NCBI RefSeq assembly: GCF_034531395.1
Contig: NZ_JARVCO010000012.1
Span: 372,001-436,000 of the forward strand
Source: Pontiella agarivorans
GTDB lineage: Bacteria; Verrucomicrobiota; Kiritimatiellia; Kiritimatiellales; Pontiellaceae
Length of the DNA stretch: 64,000 nt
Direction: 5' to 3'
The position numbers and the translations under genes are program-made. Below the pieces are notes generated by a model that saw only the letters and a program-made list of their open reading frames with translations, had not been told where the DNA came from and did no database searches. Below, piece by piece: positions 1 to 9,441 of this stretch (position 1 is its first letter; every line of letters begins with the position of its first letter).

Positions 1-3000
1 CCTTTTGCTCAGGGGGCCGAACCGGCCTATGTGAATGAACTGGGCAGCAAAAGTTTTGTGACGAACGGGGCTAATGTATACCTGCTCTATACGCAGCAAT
101 ATCTGGTATCCGGAAGCCCGGTAAAAAAGCCGAAAAATATGTACTGGACCGAGAAATCATTTTTGTCCAGGGGCAAGCCGGTCCAGATACCGGGGGGCTC
201 CGTAGGAGCAGTGAATATTGTTTACAATGAGGTGACATTCCCTCAAAGCGTGGCGGAGGAATATAAGGCTATCGGAGATACTTCACCGGCCACCAATGCG
301 CTGCCGGAACTGCGCACGCTCTGGTATAACCAGCAACAGGGTTACCTGTATGCCTATAACGTGGAAGGCCGCGTCTTTGTTGAGCTTCTCGGGGATCTGC
401 GTGATGACAATGTGACCCGGGAACAGCTCGGGTTTGAAATTGTGGATGTCTATCGGCAGGCCCAGCCGGTGGATGAATGGACTGAGCTCGGTGAGCGCAT
501 TCATCCGCCGTTTCCGGATACCGTCGATGAGGTGACGCCGGAACCGCTGAATCAGCTGAATGCATTAAATTTTGCTTATCGTCATGTCATAGAAGGCAGT
601 GCACAGGTTGAATACTATGCCGCCCGGAAAACCTTGAACCAGTCTGACCTTCAGATCTTCTGGATGGAGGAAGGGGTGGCATCGATCCGCTGGCCCAAAC
701 GGCTTGCCCGGTATGAACTGGACTGGCCGACGGATATCGGCAGCTACAGTCATTATGTCCGTCCGGATGCGCCGACGGATGAAGAAGCTCTGGCAACGGC
801 CGTTCAGTTGAATCCGGATAATGTTCCGTTCATTCAGTATCAGGATCCGTTTGATCGCCCGCGGGCCAAAATTTCGCCGACATCGGCCTTCTATACCATG
901 TTGGATTCAACGGTTCCGGCACACCGTACCCTGCTGCGTTTTTCATCTGGAGACAACATTGCGTTTCAACGCGTGTATTCCTGGCTCGACGATAATCTCA
1001 AAGGCACCAACTTTGCGGATACCATTGTGGAAGATCTGCAGGCCTGGCAGGATTATACGAATTATCCGGCAGTCTATGCGGAGTATCTGGAAGAGTATGC
1101 CGAATACCTCGTAAATTTCGGGAACTATACCAATTATATCAGTGATGTAACCCGAGGGGTTAACGGAGATTGGAGCCTGTTTGTCAGTGATGATGTTTCC
1201 GGTAGCGAAGGCGGGTCTATTTCAAACTGGAGTCTTGAGGTTATATCCTATCTTGAAAATGAGGATGTGTATTTAACGAACACTTTCAGTCAGGCCACCC
1301 CGATCCTGATACCGGCGCCGGAAGCAACGGCATCGCCATATCCTTCAGTGGTAGCGGTATCCGGACTGACCGGTGCTGTTGTGCAGATTAAGGTTCACCT
1401 TCAGGACATCAGTCATGCATGGTTGAATGATTGGGATATCTTTCTGGCATCTCCATCGGGACGGGGGTGTGCGCTGCTGTCCGATGCCGGTGGCGGCGGA
1501 GCGATAATAAGCGGGTTGAATTTGTCCTTTGAAGACCAGGCCATATCCGTGCCCGTATCGACTCCTGCCAGCGGGACTTATCGTCCCACGGATTATCAGG
1601 CCGGCGAAAGCCTTCCGCCCGGGGTGCCCGGACCGACAGTCAGCCGTCTGGATGAACTGCTTGATCCGGTATATGAAATGCCGGCTGTACCGGAAGCCCC
1701 GGCGAATGCATCGAGCCCATGGGTAAATACCCCGGGATCACCTAGAATTCTGTTTGAAACAGTATATGTCGGGCAGCGGATCGAGGCCCCAGTAGGAGAA
1801 GACGATCAGGCAGGATACCTGAATCCGGAGATCGGCACATCTTATCATCCGGAGGCCTATATTGATCCGTTCAGTGCCGGTTTTGAGGCCGCCGCGTTGG
1901 GTGCGATTATTCCGGTGAATGCGATACCGGGAGCAAATAAGCTGGAAGCCTGGTGGTTCCGGAAGAATACCGGGAATGCCGGTTACAATGCCGGTGACGG
2001 GGCGAAAGGCTTTTCTCCGATTTACTGGCCGTCAGCCATCGGGCGCTACACGATTGAGTGGCCGGATCAAGCCCCTGAAATTATTCTCGCGAGTAATGAA
2101 GGCGGCGGGGCGCTGTCTTCGCTTCAGGCAAAAGGCAGCATTTATACCCAGAATGATCCGGAACTGCATGGTTATAATCCGAACGAAGAGCATGCCATCA
2201 TGTCCGGCGGGACGCCGTTTGCGACCCGTGATGATCTGAATATTACAACCGGCCCGGACTATTCCTCGAAACCGTATGTGCTGCTCGATTATGTGGAGGG
2301 TGATTTAAGACCGGCGATGCTGGTCTTCAAAGTGCTCCGTGAAAAACCCGCCGAAGGGTTTGTCTTTGACTACATTGTTCCGGCCGGTCAGCTGCTGCAG
2401 GCCCCGATGCCGTTGCCGCTGCTGCCTAAACCGGTGGAAGGAACAGGTGAAACGGCCGTCAACTACAACACGGAGCCGGCCTCGGTCGGCGACCTCCCCG
2501 GAAACTGGGCGACGGCGGACAACACGAATACCTATGCGCATTACATTGGGTTTACCTACAGGGATCGCAAAGATGATTTCTGGGTTTACCGCGGACCGCA
2601 TGCCGGACGGCCTGAATTAGCGGCGGGGTCTTTCAATGAAGCAGGCGGCACATTTGATCCGCTGCCGGATGCCGTGGCTGTGATGAATGAACCGTTCCGG
2701 TATGTTGTTCACGCTTCAAGGCAGGATCAGTACCTGGACCTGTCGGTGGAGAATCTTCCAGGCTGGATGAGCATCGAAGGGCTGGCTTTGGTGGGTACAC
2801 CTTCAACCAATGAGGCGGGATACAGCGATACACTCTCGCTGCTGATCGAAGATCGATATGAAGGCGACATGGTGACGAATCAGCTTTCGCTTTCTGTTTC
2901 ATCCAATCTGAGCACGATGGCTCAAGGCGCGCTGGTACTCAACAGTACAAACGGATATACGGGTTCGGTCACGACCTTCTCCAATCGGCCTCCGTTCCTG

Positions 3001-6000
3001 GCGGCTTCTCCCTCGCCGACCAATAGTTTTACCATGCGTTACTATTATAAAACCATGGAGGGCTTTGCCTGGCCGGGCGTGGAGCATCCGCCGGAAACCG
3101 GCAGCATTGTGCCTTATCTGCGCCCCTACAATGAAGGAACGGGGCAATATGTCGGTGACGGTGCTTCTGCGGACACTGCCGCGCTGGAAATCGTCTATCG
3201 TCCGGTCTGGCCGGTGACGGATCCGAAAGACAGTGCCAAGCCGCTGCCGTTGCTTCCGTACGGGGCAACGCTGGCTAAGCCGGCGTATAACCTCCCCGGC
3301 GTCAGGGATTGGAGAACCGCGAAAATGCTGTATCAGCAGTCGATTGCCTCTGATCTGGTGTCCGAGCAGTACAGCGCCATTCTGCACGATCCGACCGTAT
3401 TCAAACTCTCTGATATTTCCGGGCAGGGGCTGGATAGTCTTCCGGGCGGAGTGAAAACGGAATACTATCTGGGCAAAATCTACTTCCCGAATCTGCCGCC
3501 TCATCTCGGACAGCGGCTGTTCTTCGATCCTGACCGGGGCGCGAACGGAAGCCTTGTGCTGAAAGGCGAATACAAGGAGGAAACACTTGGACGGGATTAT
3601 CTGCAACTGAACCTGCTGCGAGGCGGCGATCTTGACGCCGTGCTGGCACTTTGTCCGGATGCTGATCCGGATAAGGTTGCGTGGGATGCTGTTGTTATGG
3701 CGCTCAGTACCGTTGTGGAAACCTTCCATGAGGACCCGCTTCAGCCCGGTTCCTATATTCCGGACGAGTTGCTGACCTACTCCGCGGGGTACCGTGATAT
3801 TGTTGAAATTGTGGATGACAATATTCCGCGCGATTCCTATGCGGTCAGTGCCATTGGTCCGGGGAGCGGTTATGTGACGATGGTAGAATCCGGAGGGGAT
3901 GCCTTTACTGAGCCGGGCGATCCGGTCGCCCTGCACGTATTCAAAGTGGGGGGTGATGAACTGGATCCCGGAGAACTGAAAGTGATTGCGGCTGAGAATC
4001 CGCTCAGTGAACTGCTGACCTTCCAGCACACGGCTGATCTGGGCGGGCATTCCGACGAATTTGAATATGAATGGAAAATCGGAGCGCCGGTTGACGGCTT
4101 CCCGCCTGCGGATCCTTCAGGTTATCTTGATCTCGTGAGCGGCGATGATATTACCCGCTACACGTTGGGCGGAGCCGGGATTCAGGCGCTGGGCGATAAC
4201 TATGTCATTATGCGTTATCGAGCCAGGAAACCCGGTCATCCACTTTATAATCAATGGTCGGAGTGGACGGATCCGGCACTGGCTGAAGGTTGGATCAAAC
4301 GCGTTTTGGCGGGAATCAATCCCTTTAATCAGCGTGTGACGGATCTTTTTAACAATCGGGTGAATACGGATGTCAGTATCCTCACGCAGGCCGGCCCGCG
4401 CTGGGAAGGGGATATTGCCCTCAACCTTGAAACGATCAACGATTACGGCTTGATTGAAATCTACGAAACGGTGCTGCGTCGCGGCCGTTCACTGAGTATT
4501 GAATCGGGTTATAATTACGGTCCGGCCAATGATGCGCTGCTGCTGGCTGCGGGGTATCTGAGCGATCTGTATATGATGCTGGGCAACGAGGCCTGGGCGG
4601 ATGCCGCCAATCCGACGATCGGAATCGGAACTGCGGATAACACCTACGGGGATATCGCCACGGCGCTGTTCTCTTTCAAGGGGCAGCAGGCTTCGCTGCT
4701 TGATGAAGAACTTGCGCTGTTGCGCGGGCGGGATGATGTTTTCCAGCCGGGGGTTGAGGTGACGCCTGTGTATAACCGGTTGATTTGGAACTACACCCGG
4801 GGAATTGATGCCGGTGAGTCTATCTATGCCCTGAATTATAATATTCAGGAAAATCCGAATGATGATCCGGACGGAGTGATTGATGCCGAGGATGCGGCGT
4901 ATATGTACCCGCAGGGCCACGGCGATGCTTATGGCCATTATTTGACGGCGTTGAAGGGCTATTATTCGCTACTGATGAATTCGAAGTTTGACTGGGTGCC
5001 GCGAATCGAGGCGGTCAACATTCTCGGGAAGCCGGTTTCGGTCGATTATCAGGATGAACGCAAATTTGCTGCGGCCGCGGCCGCGGTGTCCCGTTCCGGT
5101 CAGCAGGTGTTTGATCTGACGTGGCGTCAGGATTATGCACCGGTGGATAAGGTCGGCTGGTCGCAGTTCTCCGACACTCGGGAAAATGAGCAACGGACCT
5201 ATACGGCCCCCGGGGCGGAGACGAATGCCGTGACGCGTCATTGGGGGATGGATCAATGGGCCAGCCGGGTTGGGCAGGGCAGTTACCTGAACTGGGTGGT
5301 GGGTAATGCGATTGTGCCCTATGAAGATCCGGATCCGTCTCACGAGGGGATTCAGAAGGTCGATCGTACGACGGTGGCGGAACTGAGTGAGCTTCCGGTA
5401 CTTGCTGATGATCTTCAAATTTCCATGGATAATGCGGAATCCGGTGTTTCACCGCTCGGTGTTCCGGAGGATTCCGTCGTCTTCGATATTGACCCGAATG
5501 TGGTCGGTGCTTCCGGGGAAACTCATTTTGAACAGGTCTATTCCCGGGCGACGGTTGCGCTGAAAAATGCTTTGGTGGCCTTTGATGATGCCAAGGATGT
5601 AACCCGTCTGATGCGTTCTGAGCAGGATTCGCTGGTAAACCTGCAGAACCGTATTGCAGAGCAGGAGCTGGCATATCGCAATGCCCTGATTGAGCTCTAC
5701 GGCACGCCGTATACCGACGATATGGGCCCGGGAAAAACCTGGAATCAGGAATATGACGGGCCTGACCTGGTGCACTATATGTATGTGGAAAATCCGGAGC
5801 AGGATTTTGAAAGCCTCTGGAATTATCCCGGCAACATTGCTGAAGCCTATACCTTCAGTCTGGGCGTGCAGGATCTTCCGGCAGATTTCCAGGACAATTA
5901 CGGATACGACGCGTTGAACATTTTTGACGGTGAAGATCCCACTACAGAGGTCATCGCGTATCACATCGGTTCGAACGGCTATCTGGAAAAACCGTCCGGA

Positions 6001-7893
6001 TGGACCGGGCAGCGGGCGTCGCCGGGTCAGGTCCAGCAGGTAATTTCGAAAGAGATCGCTGCGCGGAACCAGCTCTATGAAGCGCTTTACGGCCAGGATG
6101 GCACGAAGGCGGTCCTGAAGCGCCAGCTCACCGTATTGGAAGGTGAAATAAGCAAGCAGAAGGAGATTCGGGAATATAACGAGTCCCTCCTGATTGCGGA
6201 TGAGGTGCTGGAAAAAGCTCAAATCGCCAATGCCATCTTCCAGTCGCTGCAGGATAATCTTGAATTTGCGACCGAGGAAGCCGAAGAGACATCGCTCGAA
6301 CTGGTTCCGGACAGCTTCATCGCCGGGCTTGCGGCGGGCGGTGATGTCGGGTTTGCGGCTTCGGGAGCAATTAAAACGATCAGTGCTTCGATTAAAATCG
6401 GATTCCGGGTGGCGGCGGTCATTCGTGAATCGGTGATCCAATCTCTGGAAGGGGCAACGTCGTCGGCGCGCCGCTGGACAGAGTTTAATTCGATTCAGCC
6501 GCTGGAGCGGGATATCGCGATGCGCGATGCTGTGGCAAGTATCACGGACATCCTGATCGATATGCAGGACCAGCTATGGGGTATCAACAAGTCCGCACGT
6601 GAATATGAGGATGCGCAACAGGTCACCCGAGCGGTGATTGCATCGGGGGACCGGCTTCTGGAAGAGCGTGAAATTTTCCGCAAACGTTCGGCTGCCCTGG
6701 TGCAGGGGTATCGGACACGGGATGCTGCGTTCCGGATCTTCCGCAACGAAAAGCTTGAGCGCTATAAAACATTGTTCGATCTCGCAGCGCGTTACAGTTT
6801 GCTCGCTGCCAATGCCTATGACTACGAAACCGGTCTGCTGGGCAGTGATGAAGGACGCGATTTTGCTGCGCGGATCATTCAGTCGCGGGCGCTTGGTGTG
6901 GTGAGCTCAGACGGAACCCCTCAGTTTGCCGGAAGTAACACCGGGGATCCGGGGCTCTCCAGTGCATTGGCCGAAATGAAGGCCGACTGGGATGTTGTGA
7001 AAACGCGGCTGGGCTTCAATAATCCGGACAGCTACGGCACGACGGTTTCATTACGGCAGGAGCTGTTCCGTCTTAAAAAGGACGATGAAGGTGATGCGCG
7101 CTGGAAAGAAATCCTGCATCTGGCCCGAAAACGCGATCTGATGGAGGACGGGGATATCCGGCGACACTGCATGCAAATTGCCAATGATGACGGTTTGCCG
7201 GTTCCGGGTATTGTTCTGGAGTTCAGTACAACGATACAGGATGGATACAACCTGTTCGGAAAACCGCTGGCTGCCGGCGACCATGCCTTCAGCAGCAGCT
7301 CCTTTGCCACTAAGATCCATGCTGCCGGTCTCGCCCTGGAGGGCTATGTGGGCATGGATGATCCTGCTGCGAATGAGGGATCGGGGGAATCGCCGGATGA
7401 TCCGGACACCTCGTACCTGAATCCGGATGGATTGTCGGCCACGCCCTATGTTTATCTGATTCCCGTGGGGGCTGACAGCATGCGAAGTCCGCCGTTGGGT
7501 GATGCGGATGAAATCCGCTCGTGGATCGTCAATGATGTGGCGCTTCCTATGCCGTTTAATATCGGAAGCTCCGACTTTTCGGTTACGCCGATGTACCAGT
7601 CTGGAGATACGCTTTCTGAAACCATGTTTTCGGTGCGCAAACACCCGGCCTTCCGGCCCGTATCTGATGCGTCGCTGTTCAGTCCGGATATTTATGTCGG
7701 TAGCGGAGGGCTGGCCCGGTCGCAGTATACCAGCAACCGTCTGATTGCCCGTTCAGTCTGGAATACCCGCTGGAAAATTGTGATTCCTGGAAAAACCCTG
7801 CTCAATGATGAGGAAGAGGGCTTGAGTCGCTTAATCCGGGCGCTTGAAGATATTAAGATTCACTTCGTAACGTATTCGTATTCCGGAAACTAA
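1..7893 (+). CDS. Giant secreted/surface protein, 5' partial
   Basis: The frame is open to the left edge and the residues before the first GTG (31) read as ordinary protein, so the gene begins outside the window; at least 2,630 residues are present. About residues 386-415 resemble the C-terminal half of a proprotein-convertase P domain (GDWSLFVSDD, then GSISNWSLEV). About residues 444-527 resemble the N-terminal half (SPYPSVVAVSGL, LNDWDIFLASPSG, SGTYRPTDY), so the halves appear in reversed order. Near nt 2,690-2,910 there is an Ig/cadherin-like stretch. Tryptophan-rich segments near nt 660-760 and 1,940-2,080 look like repeats of one another. From about nt 5,560 the protein is helical and charged, probably coiled coil. 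The following genes encode exported proteins. A surface or envelope role is inferred; no enzyme motif was recognised. Confidence 0.8.
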   Translation, partial: PFAQGAEPAYVNELGSKSFVTNGANVYLLYTQQYLVSGSPVKKPKNMYWTEKSFLSRGKPVQIPGGSVGAVNIVYNEVTFPQSVAEEYKAIGDTSPATNALPELRTLWYNQQQGYLYAYNVEGRVFVELLGDLRDDNVTREQLGFEIVDVYRQAQPVDEWTELGERIHPPFPDTVDEVTPEPLNQLNALNFAYRHVIEGSAQVEYYAARKTLNQSDLQIFWMEEGVASIRWPKRLARYELDWPTDIGSYSHYVRPDAPTDEEALATAVQLNPDNVPFIQYQDPFDRPRAKISPTSAFYTMLDSTVPAHRTLLRFSSGDNIAFQRVYSWLDDNLKGTNFADTIVEDLQAWQDYTNYPAVYAEYLEEYAEYLVNFGNYTNYISDVTRGVNGDWSLFVSDDVSGSEGGSISNWSLEVISYLENEDVYLTNTFSQATPILIPAPEATASPYPSVVAVSGLTGAVVQIKVHLQDISHAWLNDWDIFLASPSGRGCALLSDAGGGGAIISGLNLSFEDQAISVPVSTPASGTYRPTDYQAGESLPPGVPGPTVSRLDELLDPVYEMPAVPEAPANASSPWVNTPGSPRILFETVYVGQRIEAPVGEDDQAGYLNPEIGTSYHPEAYIDPFSAGFEAAALGAIIPVNAIPGANKLEAWWFRKNTGNAGYNAGDGAKGFSPIYWPSAIGRYTIEWPDQAPEIILASNEGGGALSSLQAKGSIYTQNDPELHGYNPNEEHAIMSGGTPFATRDDLNITTGPDYSSKPYVLLDYVEGDLRPAMLVFKVLREKPAEGFVFDYIVPAGQLLQAPMPLPLLPKPVEGTGETAVNYNTEPASVGDLPGNWATADNTNTYAHYIGFTYRDRKDDFWVYRGPHAGRPELAAGSFNEAGGTFDPLPDAVAVMNEPFRYVVHASRQDQYLDLSVENLPGWMSIEGLALVGTPSTNEAGYSDTLSLLIEDRYEGDMVTNQLSLSVSSNLSTMAQGALVLNSTNGYTGSVTTFSNRPPFLAASPSPTNSFTMRYYYKTMEGFAWPGVEHPPETGSIVPYLRPYNEGTGQYVGDGASADTAALEIVYRPVWPVTDPKDSAKPLPLLPYGATLAKPAYNLPGVRDWRTAKMLYQQSIASDLVSEQYSAILHDPTVFKLSDISGQGLDSLPGGVKTEYYLGKIYFPNLPPHLGQRLFFDPDRGANGSLVLKGEYKEETLGRDYLQLNLLRGGDLDAVLALCPDADPDKVAWDAVVMALSTVVETFHEDPLQPGSYIPDELLTYSAGYRDIVEIVDDNIPRDSYAVSAIGPGSGYVTMVESGGDAFTEPGDPVALHVFKVGGDELDPGELKVIAAENPLSELLTFQHTADLGGHSDEFEYEWKIGAPVDGFPPADPSGYLDLVSGDDITRYTLGGAGIQALGDNYVIMRYRARKPGHPLYNQWSEWTDPALAEGWIKRVLAGINPFNQRVTDLFNNRVNTDVSILTQAGPRWEGDIALNLETINDYGLIEIYETVLRRGRSLSIESGYNYGPANDALLLAAGYLSDLYMMLGNEAWADAANPTIGIGTADNTYGDIATALFSFKGQQASLLDEELALLRGRDDVFQPGVEVTPVYNRLIWNYTRGIDAGESIYALNYNIQENPNDDPDGVIDAEDAAYMYPQGHGDAYGHYLTALKGYYSLLMNSKFDWVPRIEAVNILGKPVSVDYQDERKFAAAAAAVSRSGQQVFDLTWRQDYAPVDKVGWSQFSDTRENEQRTYTAPGAETNAVTRHWGMDQWASRVGQGSYLNWVVGNAIVPYEDPDPSHEGIQKVDRTTVAELSELPVLADDLQISMDNAESGVSPLGVPEDSVVFDIDPNVVGASGETHFEQVYSRATVALKNALVAFDDAKDVTRLMRSEQDSLVNLQNRIAEQELAYRNALIELYGTPYTDDMGPGKTWNQEYDGPDLVHYMYVENPEQDFESLWNYPGNIAEAYTFSLGVQDLPADFQDNYGYDALNIFDGEDPTTEVIAYHIGSNGYLEKPSGWTGQRASPGQVQQVISKEIAARNQLYEALYGQDGTKAVLKRQLTVLEGEISKQKEIREYNESLLIADEVLEKAQIANAIFQSLQDNLEFATEEAEETSLELVPDSFIAGLAAGGDVGFAASGAIKTISASIKIGFRVAAVIRESVIQSLEGATSSARRWTEFNSIQPLERDIAMRDAVASITDILIDMQDQLWGINKSAREYEDAQQVTRAVIASGDRLLEEREIFRKRSAALVQGYRTRDAAFRIFRNEKLERYKTLFDLAARYSLLAANAYDYETGLLGSDEGRDFAARIIQSRALGVVSSDGTPQFAGSNTGDPGLSSALAEMKADWDVVKTRLGFNNPDSYGTTVSLRQELFRLKKDDEGDARWKEILHLARKRDLMEDGDIRRHCMQIANDDGLPVPGIVLEFSTTIQDGYNLFGKPLAAGDHAFSSSSFATKIHAAGLALEGYVGMDDPAANEGSGESPDDPDTSYLNPDGLSATPYVYLIPVGADSMRSPPLGDADEIRSWIVNDVALPMPFNIGSSDFSVTPMYQSGDTLSETMFSVRKHPAFRPVSDASLFSPDIYVGSGGLARSQYTSNRLIARSVWNTRWKIVIPGKTLLNDEEEGLSRLIRALEDIKIHFVTYSYSGN

Positions 7894-7919
7894 GCGTACG
7901 TGCCCTGAGGTTGGTAATT

Positions 7920-8750
7920 ATGAAAACTGCAAAAAAAAATATCCTGCGAACGGCATGGGTTGGTCTGCTGCTCAGTGCCGGGGCGGCCATGGCATATCCT
8001 CCGGCCCCGCCGCATACCCTCTATGGCATGATCCGGGGCGAAGACGGTGAGCCGGTGAATGATTCTTCGTATATCGTCTTTGAAACGTCGGAAGGGCAGA
8101 CTTTCAGTGGGGCGGTATCGGAGAATCTTGAACCGGGGATCAACTATGAAATGATTGTGCCCATGGATGTGGATCCGTCGAATCCCTACCACGAAAATGC
8201 TCTAGCTCCCGAGGTGCCGTTCCGGATTTATGTGGTGATCGGTGCTTCCACCCATGTCCCGCTTCAAATGCAGGGCGACTATCTGCTGCTGGGAGATGAG
8301 GGGCGGAAAACGCGTCTGGACCTCACGCTCGGAGTGGACTCGGACGGAGACGGTCTGCCGGATGCGTGGGAGCAGTTCCTGATCGATATTTTAGGCGGCG
8401 GTTTAACGCTGAGCGATATTGAACCGGATGGAGATGATGACGGAGACGGAATGACTAACTTTGAAGAGTATATTGCCGGAACGTATGCCTTTGATCATTC
8501 CGATCTGTTTGAACTCCATCTGAAGGAACGCACGACGAATGCGACCGTTTTTCAGTTCCTGGCTATTGGAGGGAGAACCTATACCATCGAGGAAACTGAC
8601 GATCTTCAGGAATGGAACATCGCGGAATTTTCTGTGCCGTCGATCCGTACGAATCAGGTGATTGCCTATCCGGCATCCCGTGTGGGGACTGTTGAGATCG
8701 AGGTGAACTCAACCAATCCTGCAGTCTTTTACCGGGGTGTCGTACAATAG
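7920..8750 (+). CDS. Secreted protein with DGDG calcium-type motifs
   Basis: This 276-residue protein starts at the ATG at 7920, preceded by CTGAGG at suitable spacing; an in-frame TTG at 7911 is less likely. A Sec signal peptide (KTAKKN, a hydrophobic run, then AMA) is clear. The middle resembles a small carboxypeptidase-like or surface-protein beta domain. About residues 140-185 carry two thrombospondin type-3 or EF-hand-like motifs (DSDGDGLPDAWEQ and DDDGDGMTNFEEYIAG). The C-terminus (GRTYTIEETDDLQEW) is of a type common in secreted proteins of Verrucomicrobia and Kiritimatiellota. It lies 26 bp after the giant gene and is probably co-transcribed. Function unknown; calcium binding is inferred from the motifs. 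Confidence 0.8.
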   Translation: MKTAKKNILRTAWVGLLLSAGAAMAYPPAPPHTLYGMIRGEDGEPVNDSSYIVFETSEGQTFSGAVSENLEPGINYEMIVPMDVDPSNPYHENALAPEVPFRIYVVIGASTHVPLQMQGDYLLLGDEGRKTRLDLTLGVDSDGDGLPDAWEQFLIDILGGGLTLSDIEPDGDDDGDGMTNFEEYIAGTYAFDHSDLFELHLKERTTNATVFQFLAIGGRTYTIEETDDLQEWNIAEFSVPSIRTNQVIAYPASRVGTVEIEVNSTNPAVFYRGVVQ

Positions 8751-8771
8751 TGCCGGCCTGCGAAAAGAGAT

Positions 8772-9299
8772 ATGAGTGCACCTGAATTTTCATCTCGTAC
8801 CAGCAGAGCCCTTTTTTTTGCGGGGATTGGAGTCATCTTCATCGGCTTGGTCCTGTTCTGGACATTGATGCGTCCTCATTCGGCCGCCCCGGGAAAGCCG
8901 GTTGAGGAGCGCTATTATGCAAACGGCGAATTGCGAAGCCGTACGGAAATCGCGGACGGTGTTCCGGACGGTCTGTCTCAGGGCTGGTACACCAACGGGC
9001 AGTTACAGGTGACCGAATATTTCACTCATGGAATTTCACATGGGCTGCGAACCCAGTGGTACATCACCGGTGAAAAAAAGTCTGAAGCAGAAATCGTCAG
9101 CGGTCAGATTCATGGGCGATTTCGGCGCTGGCATAAAAACGGTCAGTTGGCTGAGGATGCCGGATTCAGTAACGGCACGCCCCATGGAATCTCCTATGCC
9201 TGGTATGAGGACAGCTCGAAAAAGGCCGAGGTGCTTATGGGAAACGGCAGCGTTGTTAAAAAGAAGTTCTGGGATGAGTCCGGCACGTTGATGAAATAG
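8772..9299 (+). CDS. Membrane-anchored MORN_2/YwqK-like repeat protein
   Basis: The 175-residue product has one N-terminal hydrophobic helix (about residues 14-35), then four to five tandem repeats of about 23 residues of the form G-x-x-x-x-W-Y-x-N-G-Q-L (YYANGELRSR, WYTNGQLQVT, WYITGEKKSE, WHKNGQLAED, WYEDSSKKAE). This is the MORN_2 or YwqK-type repeat, a beta-hairpin scaffold seen in bacterial antitoxin-like and envelope proteins. It lies 21 bp after the preceding secreted protein, which suggests one transcript with the giant surface protein. A structural or binding role at the periplasmic face is inferred; no toxin partner is adjacent. Confidence 0.75.
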   Translation: MSAPEFSSRTSRALFFAGIGVIFIGLVLFWTLMRPHSAAPGKPVEERYYANGELRSRTEIADGVPDGLSQGWYTNGQLQVTEYFTHGISHGLRTQWYITGEKKSEAEIVSGQIHGRFRRWHKNGQLAEDAGFSNGTPHGISYAWYEDSSKKAEVLMGNGSVVKKKFWDESGTLMK

Positions 9300-9441
9300 G
9301 GGCGATCAGGAGCGTCGGCGTCCGATCCCGGCAACGGGATGGAACTATTCTTTGCACGATTACCGCATTGCATGGATTTCTTTTTTATTTCCAATAGCTC
9401 GAAGTCCGGCTAAGATTTTTACTTTTATGATGGAGCGACCG

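Noticed and set aside
2899-4050. A 383-residue minus-strand frame inside the giant gene
   Set aside because: It is antiparallel to clear coding sequence, contains no recognisable domain and arises from codon bias of the plus-strand gene.
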